Shown: positions 7,977 through 16,511, counted from the stretch's first letter. The stretch is 28,181 nucleotides of DNA from CADEFF01 sp964569315 (GCA_964569315.1 CAZMUZ010000041.1:1-28181), one strand, 5' to 3'. Notes: generated from the letters alone by a model not told the origin. Numbers and translations: made by a program.

Positions 7977-9860
7977 ATGCTCATCGCAATGCGCAGCAAG
8001 GTTTCGGGCATCCTGATCAAGGCGCTGTTCGCCGTGCTCGTGCTGAGCTTTGCGTTCTGGGGCATCGGCGACGTGTTCCAGGACCGGGCGACCGGCGTGG
8101 ATGTGGCGGAGGTCGGCGACATAACGATCACCCAGCCGCAGCTTGCCCGCGAGTTCGACCGGCAGATCACCCAGTTCCGCCAGATCCTCGGGCAGAATTT
8201 CGACAACGAGCAGGCGAAGGCGTTCGGCCTCGTCGATCGGTCGCTCGCCAATCTCGTCGTTCGCGCGCTTTATGACGTCTATGGCCGCGATCTCGGCATC
8301 GTGGTGACCGACGCGCATGTGCGCCGCGTGATCGAGTCCGATCCTACGCTGCAGGCGAACGGCACGTTCGACCGCCTGCGCCTCCAGGCGATGCTGAACC
8401 AGATCCGCATGGACGAGACGAGCTACGTGGAGTCCGTGCGGCGCGACATCGTCCGGCAGTGGATCGCGATGGCGGTCGTCGCGGGCTTGCGCGCCCCGGA
8501 TCCGCTGGTCGATCCGCTCTATCGCTATCGCAACGAGACGCGGACCGCCGAGACGCTGCTGATCGAGAACGCCGGGATGCCGGAGCCGGCGGCGCCGGAC
8601 GAGGCGGCGCTGACGGCCTTTCATGACGCCCATGCGGACATGTTTCAGGCGCCGGAGTATCGCGGCATCACCTTCCTCCGGCTGCGGCCCGAGGATTTCG
8701 CGGCGCAGGTCCAGGTGACGGACGAGGAGCTCCAGGCCGAATTCGAGAAGCGCCGGAGCGAGTTCGACCAGCCGGAGCGGCGCACGGTCGAGCAGATCGT
8801 GGTGCAGGACGAAGCCCAGGCCAGATCGGCCGCCGAGAAGCTCGCCGCCGGCGAGGATTTCGCCGCGGTCGCGACCGAGATCACCGGCGGCCCGCCGGTC
8901 TCCCTCGGCACGGTCGAGCGCAGCGCGGTGGTGAGCGATCTCTCGGCGCTGTCCGATGCCGCGTTCGTGACCGAGGCCGGCAAGACGACGGAACCCATCA
9001 AGACGCCGCTCGGCTGGCATATCCTGAAGATCACGGCCATCGAGCCGGAAACCAAAGCCACCTTCGAGTCCGTCAAAGACCAGCTTCGCCAGGAAGTTCA
9101 GAGCGCACGTTCTACCGACGCGATGATCGGCGCCGCCAACTCTCTCGACGAGGCGCTTGCGGGCGGTGCGAGCCTCAAGGACGCCGCGGCGGCGATCGGC
9201 GTGACCGCGACCTCGGTTGCTGCGGTCGACCAGCAGGGGCTGGGACCCGACGGAAAGCCGGTGGAGGCGCTAGGCGGCAGCCCCCTCGCCCTCGGCCTCG
9301 CCTTCCAGACCGAGGTCGGCCAGACGAGCTCGCTGGTCGAGGATCCCGCGGGCGGCTTCGCCATCGCCCAGGTCGACAGCTCGACGCCGCCCGCGACGCG
9401 GCCGCTCGCCGAGGTGCGCGATCAGGTCATCACCGCCTGGAGCGCGGCGGAGCGCGAGGTCGCGGCGGCCGCGAAGGCGGAGGAGATCGTGAAGCGGCTC
9501 TCCGATGGCGAGGATCTGGCCAAGGTCGCCGCCGAGATCGGCGCGACGCCCGCCACCTCCGCGGCCTTCAAGCGCGACGGCAGCGGCGCCGACGCCAACG
9601 TGACGCCGGAGCTCGCCCAGAAGCTGTTCGAGGTCGAGCAAGGCAAGGCGGCGAGCGCGCCGACCGAAGGCGGTGAGATCGTCGGCCGCGTCGCCTCGAT
9701 CGTGCCTGCCGACCCCGCCGCCGATGTCGCCGGGGTGGAAGCGCTGCGGACCGATCTCGCCGGCCAGATCCAGGGCGATCTGCTGCAGCAGTTCGGCGAT
9801 CAGCTTCGCCAGCAGATCGGCGTGACGACCAACCAGGCCGCGATCGACAAGCTTTTCTGA
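7977..9860 (+). CDS. ppiD: PpiD/SurA-type peptidylprolyl isomerase (periplasmic folding factor)
   Basis: A 627-residue inner-membrane-anchored chaperone, the usual length for PpiD. Residues 1-9 are a short basic cytoplasmic tail and 10-31 a single membrane helix (GILIKALFAVLVLSFAFWGIG). The rest is periplasmic: a SurA-like chaperone region (about 40-200), a parvulin-type rotamase domain (about 260-370, ending PLGWHILKI) and a second, more divergent PPIase-like repeat with an Ala-rich C-terminus. It would help newly secreted proteins fold near the Sec channel. ATG 7977 was taken; an in-frame ATG at 7989 is an alternative and neither has a clear ribosome site. trpE starts five bases after the stop, so the two are probably co-transcribed. 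Confidence 0.9.
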   Translation: MLIAMRSKVSGILIKALFAVLVLSFAFWGIGDVFQDRATGVDVAEVGDITITQPQLAREFDRQITQFRQILGQNFDNEQAKAFGLVDRSLANLVVRALYDVYGRDLGIVVTDAHVRRVIESDPTLQANGTFDRLRLQAMLNQIRMDETSYVESVRRDIVRQWIAMAVVAGLRAPDPLVDPLYRYRNETRTAETLLIENAGMPEPAAPDEAALTAFHDAHADMFQAPEYRGITFLRLRPEDFAAQVQVTDEELQAEFEKRRSEFDQPERRTVEQIVVQDEAQARSAAEKLAAGEDFAAVATEITGGPPVSLGTVERSAVVSDLSALSDAAFVTEAGKTTEPIKTPLGWHILKITAIEPETKATFESVKDQLRQEVQSARSTDAMIGAANSLDEALAGGASLKDAAAAIGVTATSVAAVDQQGLGPDGKPVEALGGSPLALGLAFQTEVGQTSSLVEDPAGGFAIAQVDSSTPPATRPLAEVRDQVITAWSAAEREVAAAAKAEEIVKRLSDGEDLAKVAAEIGATPATSAAFKRDGSGADANVTPELAQKLFEVEQGKAASAPTEGGEIVGRVASIVPADPAADVAGVEALRTDLAGQIQGDLLQQFGDQLRQQIGVTTNQAAIDKLF

Positions 9861-9865
9861 CCCGA

Positions 9866-11380
9866 ATGCGCGTCGAACCCAGCCTCGAGGCGATTGCCGC
9901 CCGCTACGACAACGGTCGGGCGACCGTCGTCTGGACGCGGCTCGTGGCCGATCTGGAAACGCCCGTCTCCGCCTTCCTCAAGCTCTGCGACGGAAAGCCG
10001 CTCAGCTTCCTCTTCGAATCCGTCGAGGGCGGCGCCACCCGCGGCCGCTACTCGCTGATCGGCACGCAGCCGGACCTCGTCTGGCGTTGCCGGGGCGACG
10101 CGGCAGAGATCAATCGCCGCGCCCGGACGGATAGCGGCAGGTTCGAGCCGCTCGCCGGCGGCGCGCTCGGCTCGCTCCGCGCGCTGGTCGAGGAATCGCG
10201 GATCGAGCTGCCGGAGGGGCTGCCGCCGATGGCGGCGGGGCTCTTCGGCTATCTCGGCTACGAGATGGTCCGCCGCATGGAGCATCTGCCGAACGAGAAG
10301 CCGGACAAGCTCGGCGTGCCGGACGGCATCTTCCTGCGCCCGACCGTGGTCGCGATCTTCGACAATGTGGAGGACGTCATCACGGTGGTGACGCCGATCC
10401 GCCCGCAGCCGGGCGTCGATGCGCGCGCCGCCTATAATCATGCCTGCGAGCGTCTCGCGGGTGCGGTCGAGCAGTTCGACCGCCATCTGCCGCAGCAGAC
10501 CGCGGCCGGCGCCGAGGGGATGACCCTGCCGGAGCCCGCCTCCAACATGCCGGCCTCGCAGTTCCATGCGATGGTCGAGCGGGCGAAGGAATATATCCTC
10601 GCCGGCGACATCTTCCAGGTCGTGCTGTCGCAGCGCTTCCAGCTTCCCTTCACGCTCGCTCCCTTCGCGTTCTATCGCTCGCTCCGCCGCCTCAACCCCT
10701 CGCCCTTCCTCTTCTATCTCGACCTGGGCGGTTTCGCGGTGGTCGGCTCGAGCCCGGAGATCCTGGTGCGGCTGCGCGAGGGCACGGTCACGATTCGCCC
10801 GATCGCGGGCACGCGTCGGCGCGGCGCCAATGCGGCCGAGGACCAGGCGCTCGCCGCGGATCTGCTCTCCGATCCGAAGGAGCTGGCCGAGCATCTCATG
10901 CTGCTCGATCTCGGGCGGAACGATGTCGGGCGCGTGGCCGAGATCGGGACCGTCAAGGTCACCGAGAAGATGCTCATCGAGTACTACTCGCATGTCATGC
11001 ATATCGTCTCGAACGTCGAGGGCAGGATCGCCCCGAAACATGACGCGATGGATGCGCTGATCGCGGGCTTCCCGGCCGGCACGGTTTCCGGCGCCCCCAA
11101 GGTGCGCGCCATGGAGATCATCGACGAGCTCGAGCCCGACCGGCGCGGCATCTATGCGGGCGCGGTCGGCTATTTCGCGGCCAACGGCTCGATGGATACC
11201 TGCATCGCGCTCCGCACCGCCGTGATCAAGGACGGCCTGCTTTATGTGCAGGCCGGCGGCGGCGTTGTCGCCGACAGCTCGCCCGAGGGCGAGTTCCAGG
11301 AGAGCGTCAACAAGGCGAAGGCGCTCGTCCGTGCCGCGCAGGAGGCCGTGCGCTTCGCCAGCGGCGGACGGAATCGCTAG
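9866..11380 (+). CDS. trpE: Anthranilate synthase component I
   Basis: Makes anthranilate from chorismate, with ammonia supplied by TrpG; first committed step of tryptophan synthesis. The 504 residues show the N-terminal regulatory region with FLFESVEGG near residue 48 (the feedback-inhibition ES motif) and RGRYSLIG. The chorismate-binding domain has FQVVLSQRF, PIAGTRRRG, LMLLDLGRNDVGRV, SHVMHIVS, AGFPAGTVSGAPK and GAVGYF, all active-site elements. The start is five bases after the ppiD stop and no good ribosome site is seen, so translational coupling is likely. No leader peptide or attenuator precedes it. The other trp genes of the window lie 4.5 kb downstream. The inverted repeat at 11395 may end the transcript. 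Confidence 0.97.
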   Translation: MRVEPSLEAIAARYDNGRATVVWTRLVADLETPVSAFLKLCDGKPLSFLFESVEGGATRGRYSLIGTQPDLVWRCRGDAAEINRRARTDSGRFEPLAGGALGSLRALVEESRIELPEGLPPMAAGLFGYLGYEMVRRMEHLPNEKPDKLGVPDGIFLRPTVVAIFDNVEDVITVVTPIRPQPGVDARAAYNHACERLAGAVEQFDRHLPQQTAAGAEGMTLPEPASNMPASQFHAMVERAKEYILAGDIFQVVLSQRFQLPFTLAPFAFYRSLRRLNPSPFLFYLDLGGFAVVGSSPEILVRLREGTVTIRPIAGTRRRGANAAEDQALAADLLSDPKELAEHLMLLDLGRNDVGRVAEIGTVKVTEKMLIEYYSHVMHIVSNVEGRIAPKHDAMDALIAGFPAGTVSGAPKVRAMEIIDELEPDRRGIYAGAVGYFAANGSMDTCIALRTAVIKDGLLYVQAGGGVVADSSPEGEFQESVNKAKALVRAAQEAVRFASGGRNR

Positions 11381-11394
11381 CCGGGGCACTTGTT

Positions 11395-11420
11395 ATCGAT
11401 GCCAGGACGCCGGCATCGAT
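11395..11420. terminator. Inverted repeat 14 bases after trpE
   Basis: ATCGATGCC (11395-11403) and GGCATCGAT (11412-11420) are perfect 9-base arms around an 8-base loop. They sit just after the trpE stop and 30 bases before the next gene. There is no T run, so it is either a Rho-assisted or processing hairpin, or an operator for the downstream P-loop gene. Confidence 0.4.
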
Positions 11421-11449
11421 CTTCCGGAGTGCGCTGACAGATCGTAGAT

Positions 11450-11941
11450 ATGGATTCGGGTCGCCTCGCGCTCTACCTTCTCTGTGGCAAGATCGCCGCG
11501 GGGAAGACGACGCTTGCGCGGCGTCTCGCGGCGAAGCCGACTACCCTGCTCATCAGCGAAGATCATTGGACCTCGACCCTGTTTCCTGACGAGTTGAAGA
11601 CGATCGACGACTACGAGCGCCTTTCCGCGCGGCTTCGCGCCGCAATGGGGCCGCACATCGTCGGCATTCTGCGGCAGGGCGTCTCCGTCGTTCTCGATTT
11701 CCCGGCGAACACGGTCGAATATCGGAACTGGATGCGGTCGTTGATTGTGGAGGCTAAGACGGCCCACGAGCTTCATTGGCTCGATCTGCCGGACGCGATC
11801 TGCAAGCAACGGCTTCAGGCACGGAATGCAGGCGGACAGCATCCGTTTCAGGTCAGCGAAGCCGAATTCGATCTGTTCACGAGCTATTTCGTCCCGCCCG
11901 AACCCGGCGAAGGCTTCAATCTCGTCGTCCACCGATCCTGA
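11450..11941 (+). CDS. P-loop kinase-like ATP-binding protein (AAA_33 type)
   Basis: A 163-residue protein with a Walker A motif, CGKIAAGKTT (G13 to T20). SEDHW follows at 36-40, whose Asp38 may be the acceptor-side residue. A Walker B-like strand GVSVVLDFP (Asp83) and a lid-like KQRLQARN (Arg121, Arg125) complete the core. This layout fits small P-loop kinases or phosphotransferases acting on small molecules or RNA. Relatives are often annotated vaguely as AAA family ATPase, so no substrate is proposed. Its composition is slightly less GC-rich than its neighbours. It lies between trpE and the trpG operon and converges with the cyclase gene, suggesting insertion into the trp cluster. Confidence 0.75.
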   Translation: MDSGRLALYLLCGKIAAGKTTLARRLAAKPTTLLISEDHWTSTLFPDELKTIDDYERLSARLRAAMGPHIVGILRQGVSVVLDFPANTVEYRNWMRSLIVEAKTAHELHWLDLPDAICKQRLQARNAGGQHPFQVSEAEFDLFTSYFVPPEPGEGFNLVVHRS

Positions 11942-11995
11942 TAGACGATTGGGAGTTGCCCTCGGGCGCCGCTGGTCGCACCCGCGGCGGTTCCG

Positions 11996-13198
11996 TCAGA
12001 GATCGAGCGTGAAGAGGTCCTGCGGCCGGCCAACGCCGCGGAGCGCGTAGCGGCCGACCGAGACGAGGCGCTCGCCCGCATCGCCGCCGACCGCGGCCGC
12101 GAAGGCGGCGGACAGCAGCAGCGGCTGCTCGACCGAGCGGCACAAGGCCGCGATGCGGCTCACCTCGTTGACGGCGGGTCCGACCACCGTGAAGTCGAGC
12201 CCGGCCTCGCTGCCGATATTGCCGTAGAACACGTCGCCCAGATGGAGACCGAGATAGATCTCCGTCGTCGGCAGCCCGTCCACGGCGCGGCGCTCGTTCA
12301 GCGCAGCGACGTTGCGCTTCGCGAGGCCGGCGGCAGCGAGTGCTGCGCGGCAGGCGCCGCCGCGATCCTCGCCCGTGAAGATGGCGAGCGTGCCGTCGCC
12401 CATGAGCTTGAGGACGTCCCCGCCCTGTTCGTGGATCGCCGAGATGACCGCGCCGGCATAGTCGTTCAGCAGCGGGATGATGTGGCTGGGGTCGGCGGTG
12501 TCGGTGATGCGCGTATAGCCGCGCAGGTCGCTGAACCAGAGCACCGCCTCGATCTGGTCGGCGACCCCGCGCGCGATGCGGCCGCTCAGCACGCGCCGGC
12601 CCGCGTCCCGGCCGAGATAGGTCTCGACCAGGGTGCCTGCGATGCGGGCGAGCGAGGCGGATTTGACCGCAAGCGCGAAGAACGGCACGAGCCGCTGCAG
12701 AGCCTGGAGGTCGGCCTCGGCGAATCCCCCGGGCGCGTCGGTGACCCAGGAGGAATAGACGCATTCCATCTCGCCGATCGTCCCCTCCGACGCGAAGGGC
12801 GTCACCAGGGCGAAATAGCCCGTCATGCCGGCTTCGCGCAGCTCCGCGAAGATCGAGAACTCCATGTCGGTATCTTCGGTCAGCCGGCGGTGAAGGAAGG
12901 GGTCGCCGCTCGCCTGCAGGCGGTAGAAGGTGCTGCCGCGCCAGCGGTCGAGCGCCTCGCCCTCGTCGCTGCGGCCATATTCGACCGTGGTCGTCTCGCT
13001 GGCGTCGCGCTGCCAGCGGAAGACGCGCCCCTCATAAACCGGGTGCAGCGTATCGACGATGACGGCAGCACGGGCGAGCGGCAGGCCGGCGGTCACGGCT
13101 CGGTCGCAAAGCTCCGCGACCAGCACCGATTCGGGCCGGCCCGCGAGGCCGGACGCTGTAATCGCGATGGCGATGTCCGCGAGCTGCGACTTGTCCAT
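11996..13198 (-). CDS. Class III adenylate cyclase with N-terminal sensor-like region
   Basis: A 400-residue protein. Residues about 1-185 form a GAF-like sensory region of a type common in alphaproteobacterial cyclases (PLARAAVIVDTLHPVYEG near 40-56), and about 215-385 the catalytic domain. Catalytic residues are complete: metal-binding Asp224 (WFSDLRGYT) and Asp268 (LMGDG), purine-specifying Lys264 and Asp335 (LDFTVVG), and transition-state Asn344 and Arg348 (VNEVSR). The Lys/Asp pair indicates ATP, so the product should be cyclic AMP. No membrane segment is seen; it is probably cytoplasmic and active as a homodimer. It follows the YibQ-like gene by 34 bases on the same strand and may share its transcript. 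The signal is unknown. Confidence 0.9.
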   Translation of the reverse strand: MDKSQLADIAIAITASGLAGRPESVLVAELCDRAVTAGLPLARAAVIVDTLHPVYEGRVFRWQRDASETTTVEYGRSDEGEALDRWRGSTFYRLQASGDPFLHRRLTEDTDMEFSIFAELREAGMTGYFALVTPFASEGTIGEMECVYSSWVTDAPGGFAEADLQALQRLVPFFALAVKSASLARIAGTLVETYLGRDAGRRVLSGRIARGVADQIEAVLWFSDLRGYTRITDTADPSHIIPLLNDYAGAVISAIHEQGGDVLKLMGDGTLAIFTGEDRGGACRAALAAAGLAKRNVAALNERRAVDGLPTTEIYLGLHLGDVFYGNIGSEAGLDFTVVGPAVNEVSRIAALCRSVEQPLLLSAAFAAAVGGDAGERLVSVGRYALRGVGRPQDLFTLDL

Positions 13199-13232
13199 GG
13201 CGGGCGATCCTACGCCGGCAAGCAGCCTTGTC

Positions 13233-14468
13233 CTATCCCGTCGGCGGCGTCACGCGCCGCACGATCGTCGAGATGGGCACCAGCTCGAAGCCCCGTTCGC
13301 GCAAATGCGGCAGCCAGCGGGCGAGCGCATCCAGCGTCACGGGGTGCGGATGGCCGATGCCGACGGCATAGCCGCGCTCCCGCGCGACGCGCTCCAGTTG
13401 TCGCAGCATGGCATCGACGGCAGGTTCGCTCACCTCATCGTCGAGGAATACGTCGCGCGCCACATGCGGCACGCCATATTGCGCTGCAAGCCGGATGCCG
13501 ACGCTGTCGCTGATGGTCATGGAATCGAGGAACAGGAGGCCCCGCTTGCGCAGTTCCTCCATCACCACCGCCATGCCGGGCGCCGAGCGGGTGAAGGCGC
13601 TGCCCATGTGATTGTTGATGCCGACATAGCCGGCGAGGCGATCGAGCCCCCAGTCGATCTGGGCGCGCACCTGGTCGGGCGTCATTTCGGTCCGCAATGC
13701 ATGTGGACCCGCATTCACCCGGTGGTCGATCGGCTGCATCGGCACATGCAGCATGAGCTCATGGCCCTGGCGGCGCGCTTCGGCCGATTGCCGTGCCAGA
13801 TCCTCCGCATAGGTCATGAAGGAAAGGGTGATCGGGCCCGGCAGGCGGATCGCGCGCGCTGCGTTGGCACGGTCGAGCCCGACATCGTCGAGCACGATCG
13901 CGATCATCGGGCGGTTGCCGATCGGCGGCGCCGGCACTGCATAGGCGAGCCAGGCCGGCGGATGGGCGGCACCCGGTTCGACGGCCGCCTCCGGGGCAGC
14001 CCCCGGGGCAGCCTCTGGGGCGGCAGCCGGCGGCGGCGGCGTCGGGGATTCTGTCGGCCGCACCGTCTCGAAGAGACCCGCCTCCTCCTTCATCAGCGAT
14101 CCGATGAGCGCGCCGATCGGCTCGCTCTCGGCAGTCGGGTGGGCGTCGAGGGCGGGCTCGGGGGCCTGCGCGACCGGCTGCGGTTGCGACGGGACGCTGC
14201 TGATGGGCGGCACGGGCGCGGCGGCCACGCTCGCCGGCGCCGACGCCTCGGTCATGGCTGGCTGTCGCGAGGCCGGGTGCATCCAGTCATGCAGCAACTC
14301 CGCCCCGACCGCACCGATGACCGCGCCGCAGAGCAGGATCGCGACCGTTTTGAGCCAGGATCCGCCGACGCGCGGGCGCCGGGCTCCGCCGCGACCGCGC
14401 GGGCCGATCGGAAAGATCGAGGAGCGCGGCTTTGCGCCCGACTTTCGGTTGTTGCGACGGCGAGGCAT
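13233..14468 (-). CDS. YibQ-type divergent polysaccharide deacetylase
   Basis: A 411-residue protein with an Arg/Lys-rich cytoplasmic start and one membrane helix (about 39-58, LKTVAILLCGAVIGAVGAEL). A long Ala/Pro-rich periplasmic linker follows (about 65-175), then a C-terminal NodB-like catalytic domain (about 190-405). The domain shows IAIVLDDVG with the paired Asp, LMLHVPMQP, NNHMGS, LFLDSMT and GIGHPHP. These are the motifs of the divergent polysaccharide deacetylase family (DUF610/YibQ), which probably acts on an envelope glycan; the true substrate is not established. Anchoring by the N-terminal helix would place the enzyme in the periplasm. The upstream gap (14469-14635) is shared with the divergent acyltransferase gene. 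Confidence 0.9.
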   Translation of the reverse strand: MPRRRNNRKSGAKPRSSIFPIGPRGRGGARRPRVGGSWLKTVAILLCGAVIGAVGAELLHDWMHPASRQPAMTEASAPASVAAAPVPPISSVPSQPQPVAQAPEPALDAHPTAESEPIGALIGSLMKEEAGLFETVRPTESPTPPPPAAAPEAAPGAAPEAAVEPGAAHPPAWLAYAVPAPPIGNRPMIAIVLDDVGLDRANAARAIRLPGPITLSFMTYAEDLARQSAEARRQGHELMLHVPMQPIDHRVNAGPHALRTEMTPDQVRAQIDWGLDRLAGYVGINNHMGSAFTRSAPGMAVVMEELRKRGLLFLDSMTISDSVGIRLAAQYGVPHVARDVFLDDEVSEPAVDAMLRQLERVARERGYAVGIGHPHPVTLDALARWLPHLRERGFELVPISTIVRRVTPPTG

Positions 14469-14635
14469 TGGCTTTCTCCGGCCACCGGAAATATCGGACC
14501 GGTCGCAAATTTTACCATGAACCCGGAGCGGCGCGCAGGGCTCCCGTGACGCAGCGCGGCGGTCGGCATTTCCCTCGAATCGACTATGATCGCGGGCGCG
14601 GCGCCATCCCCGCGCCGCAGGAGTTGGATCGCCCC

Positions 14636-15784
14636 ATGGCTCGCGCGACGGAACCCGTGTCTTCTGCCGTCGTCGCCGCGCCGACCCGCATCGAATTCGC
14701 CAATGCGCTGCGCGGTCTGGCGGCGCTCTTCGTCCTCCTGTCGCATCACCTCGGCCAGTTCTGGCTCGATCGGAGCCTGGCGGTCGGCTACGCCGATACG
14801 CCGCGGCTCGAGGACGGCGTGCCGACGCCGCTGCTCGTCTCGATCCTCAATCCCACGCGATATTTCGATTGGGGCGCGTTCGGCGTGGCGCTGTTCTTCC
14901 TGATCAGCGGTTTCGTGATCCCCTTCGCCTTCGAGCGCTATGGCTGGAAGGGGTTTCTCGCCGGCCGCTTCTTCCGGATCTATCCGACCTATGCCGTCGG
15001 ATTCACCGCGAGCCTGCTCGCCATCTATCTCGGGGGGCTCTATTTCGACCGTCCCTTCCCGCACGGCCTGTCGGACATCGCGCTGCACTATCTCGTCGGC
15101 TTCCGCGCGCTGCTCGGCGGGCCCAATATCGACGGGATCGTCTGGACCCTCGATGTGGAGGTCCGCTTCTACATCCTCTGCGCCCTGGTGGCGGTCTGGC
15201 TGCGGCGCGGCAGTCCGCTCGTGCTGCTGCTGCCGGCAGCTCTCGCCGTCGCGATCCTGGCGGCGCCGTCGCTCGGCCGGCCCCTGCCCGTCTCGACGCA
15301 GTTCATCCTCTTCATGTTCATCGGCGTCGCCTTCAACCTGCATTATCGGGGCCGGCTCGAACGGGCGCCGCTGATCTTCGTCGCCGTGACGCTGTTCTTC
15401 CTCTTCGCCGGCGCCTGGCATCTGGGCCGGCTTCACGGCATCTCGATCCAGCTCTGGAGCTACGGCGCGGCGCTTGCCTGCTTCGCCCTGGCCTATGCCG
15501 GCCCGCAAGGCTGGGCGCGGAACCGGCTCCTCCGCTTCTTCGCCGACATCAGCTATCCGCTCTACATCGTTCACGCGATCGCGGGTTTCGTGTCGCTGCG
15601 GATTCTGCTCGATCGCGGAGTGCCGGCCCTCGCCGCCATCGCGGCGGTCTTGTCCGGCGCGCTCGCCCTGGCCTGGCTGATCCATCGTTTCGTCGAGGCC
15701 CCTACCCACCGCTTCGGGCGGCGGCTCGCGCATCGCCTGTCGCGGAACGTGAGAAAGGCGGAGACGGCAGCGGTCGAGGCCTGA
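14636..15784 (+). CDS. Acyltransferase 3 family integral membrane protein
   Basis: A 382-residue polytopic membrane protein of the OafA/NodX type, which transfers acyl groups onto extracytoplasmic glycans or lipids. The N-terminal motif EFANALRGLAALFVLLSHH carries the family Arg-x10-His pair (Arg26, His37). WTLDVEVRFYIL is the conserved WxLxxExxFY motif. About ten hydrophobic segments span the rest, ending with HRFVEAPTHRFGRR, the usual C-terminal FxExP-like signature. ATG 14636 was preferred to an in-frame start at 14432 because it begins the recognisable domain and has GGAG upstream. A TATGAT at 14585-14590 could be a -10 box, with no convincing -35. The donor and acceptor are unknown. Confidence 0.9.
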   Translation: MARATEPVSSAVVAAPTRIEFANALRGLAALFVLLSHHLGQFWLDRSLAVGYADTPRLEDGVPTPLLVSILNPTRYFDWGAFGVALFFLISGFVIPFAFERYGWKGFLAGRFFRIYPTYAVGFTASLLAIYLGGLYFDRPFPHGLSDIALHYLVGFRALLGGPNIDGIVWTLDVEVRFYILCALVAVWLRRGSPLVLLLPAALAVAILAAPSLGRPLPVSTQFILFMFIGVAFNLHYRGRLERAPLIFVAVTLFFLFAGAWHLGRLHGISIQLWSYGAALACFALAYAGPQGWARNRLLRFFADISYPLYIVHAIAGFVSLRILLDRGVPALAAIAAVLSGALALAWLIHRFVEAPTHRFGRRLAHRLSRNVRKAETAAVEA

Positions 15785-15846
15785 GCGGCCGGCAGGACAC
15801 CCTTGCCGATCGCGACCCGGCGGAGGCTTGGTGCCCTGCCGGCCGC
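15785..15846. promoter_or_regulatory. Large inverted repeat between acyltransferase and trpG
   Basis: GCGGCCGGCAGGACAC (15785-15800) and GTGCCCTGCCGGCCGC (15831-15846) pair at 15 of 16 positions, with a further C-G pair inside, around a loop of about 28 bases. It begins at the base after the acyltransferase stop. It may terminate that transcript or regulate trpG. No leader peptide with tandem Trp codons is visible. Confidence 0.5.
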
Positions 15847-15857
15847 CCTGCTATAAG
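15828..15857 (+). promoter_or_regulatory. Putative promoter for the trpGDC-moaC-moeA operon
   Basis: TTGGTG (15828-15833) and TATAAG (15852-15857) are separated by 18 bases. The -10 box is good (five of six) and the -35 weak (three of six). The -35 overlaps the right arm of the large inverted repeat, so a hairpin or bound protein there could affect initiation. Confidence 0.35.
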
Positions 15858-15911
15858 AAGGCTGGCCCCGGCCTCGGAAAACGCCGCAAGACTGCGCGGC
15901 AAGGGTTTGAA

Positions 15912-16511
15912 ATGTTTCTCTTAATCGATAACTACGACAGCTTCACCTACAACCTCTTTCACTATCTCGGCGAGCTCGGCGCCGACATGGTGGTGCGGCG
16001 CAACGACAAGATCGCCGTCGCCGAAGCCATGGCGATGCGGCCGCAGGGCATCATCCTCTCGCCCGGGCCCTGCGATCCGGACCGCGCCGGCATCTGCCTC
16101 TCGCTCATCGCCGCGGCCAAGGACACCACGCCGATCCTCGGCGTCTGCCTCGGCCATCAGGCGATCGGCCAGGCCTTCGGCGGCAAGGTGGTGCGCGGGC
16201 CCGCGCCGATGCATGGCAAGCTCAGCCAGGTGAAACACCGCGGCACGGATATCTTCGCCGAGATCCCGAGCCCCTTCACCGCCACCCGCTACCACTCGCT
16301 GGTGGTCGATCCCGCGACCTGGCCCGCCGCGCTCGAGCGGACGGCCGAGACGGAGGACGGCGTGGTGATGGGCCTGCGCCACCGGACGCTGCCGGTTTTC
16401 GGCGTGCAGTTCCATCCGGAGAGCATCGCCTCCGAGCATGGCCATCGTCTGCTGGGGAACTTCCTCCGCCTCTGCGGCCACAACGCGCAGGCGCGCAAGC
16501 TTTCCGCATGA
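15912..16511 (+). CDS. trpG: Anthranilate synthase component II (glutamine amidotransferase)
   Basis: Supplies ammonia from glutamine to TrpE. The 199 residues begin MFLLIDNYDSFTYNL, the class I amidotransferase start. The oxyanion region is LSPGPCDP (49-56), the nucleophile Cys79 lies in GVCLGHQ, and His168-x-Glu170 in QFHPES complete the triad. ATG 15912 was chosen over in-frame 15828 because it gives the canonical N-terminus and has AAGGG six bases upstream. The stop overlaps the trpD start as ATGA (16508-16511), indicating translational coupling. Its partner trpE is 4.5 kb upstream across four unrelated genes. An alternative role with aminodeoxychorismate synthase (PabA) is possible because many TrpG proteins serve both pathways. 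Confidence 0.96.
   Translation: MFLLIDNYDSFTYNLFHYLGELGADMVVRRNDKIAVAEAMAMRPQGIILSPGPCDPDRAGICLSLIAAAKDTTPILGVCLGHQAIGQAFGGKVVRGPAPMHGKLSQVKHRGTDIFAEIPSPFTATRYHSLVVDPATWPAALERTAETEDGVVMGLRHRTLPVFGVQFHPESIASEHGHRLLGNFLRLCGHNAQARKLSA

Noticed and set aside
9800..11389. Long minus-strand open frame (529 codons) opposite trpE
   Set aside because: Antisense shadow; trpE is complete on the plus strand and the shadow has no recognisable motif.
14252..15733. Minus-strand open frame of 493 codons rich in Glu, Arg and Gln
   Set aside because: It spans the start of yibQ and all of the acyltransferase gene in antisense. Its charged low-complexity composition is typical of the complementary frame of a hydrophobic membrane protein.
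15785..15911. Classical trp attenuator ahead of trpG
   Set aside because: A hairpin exists but there is no short leader frame with tandem Trp codons and no T run after a competing hairpin.
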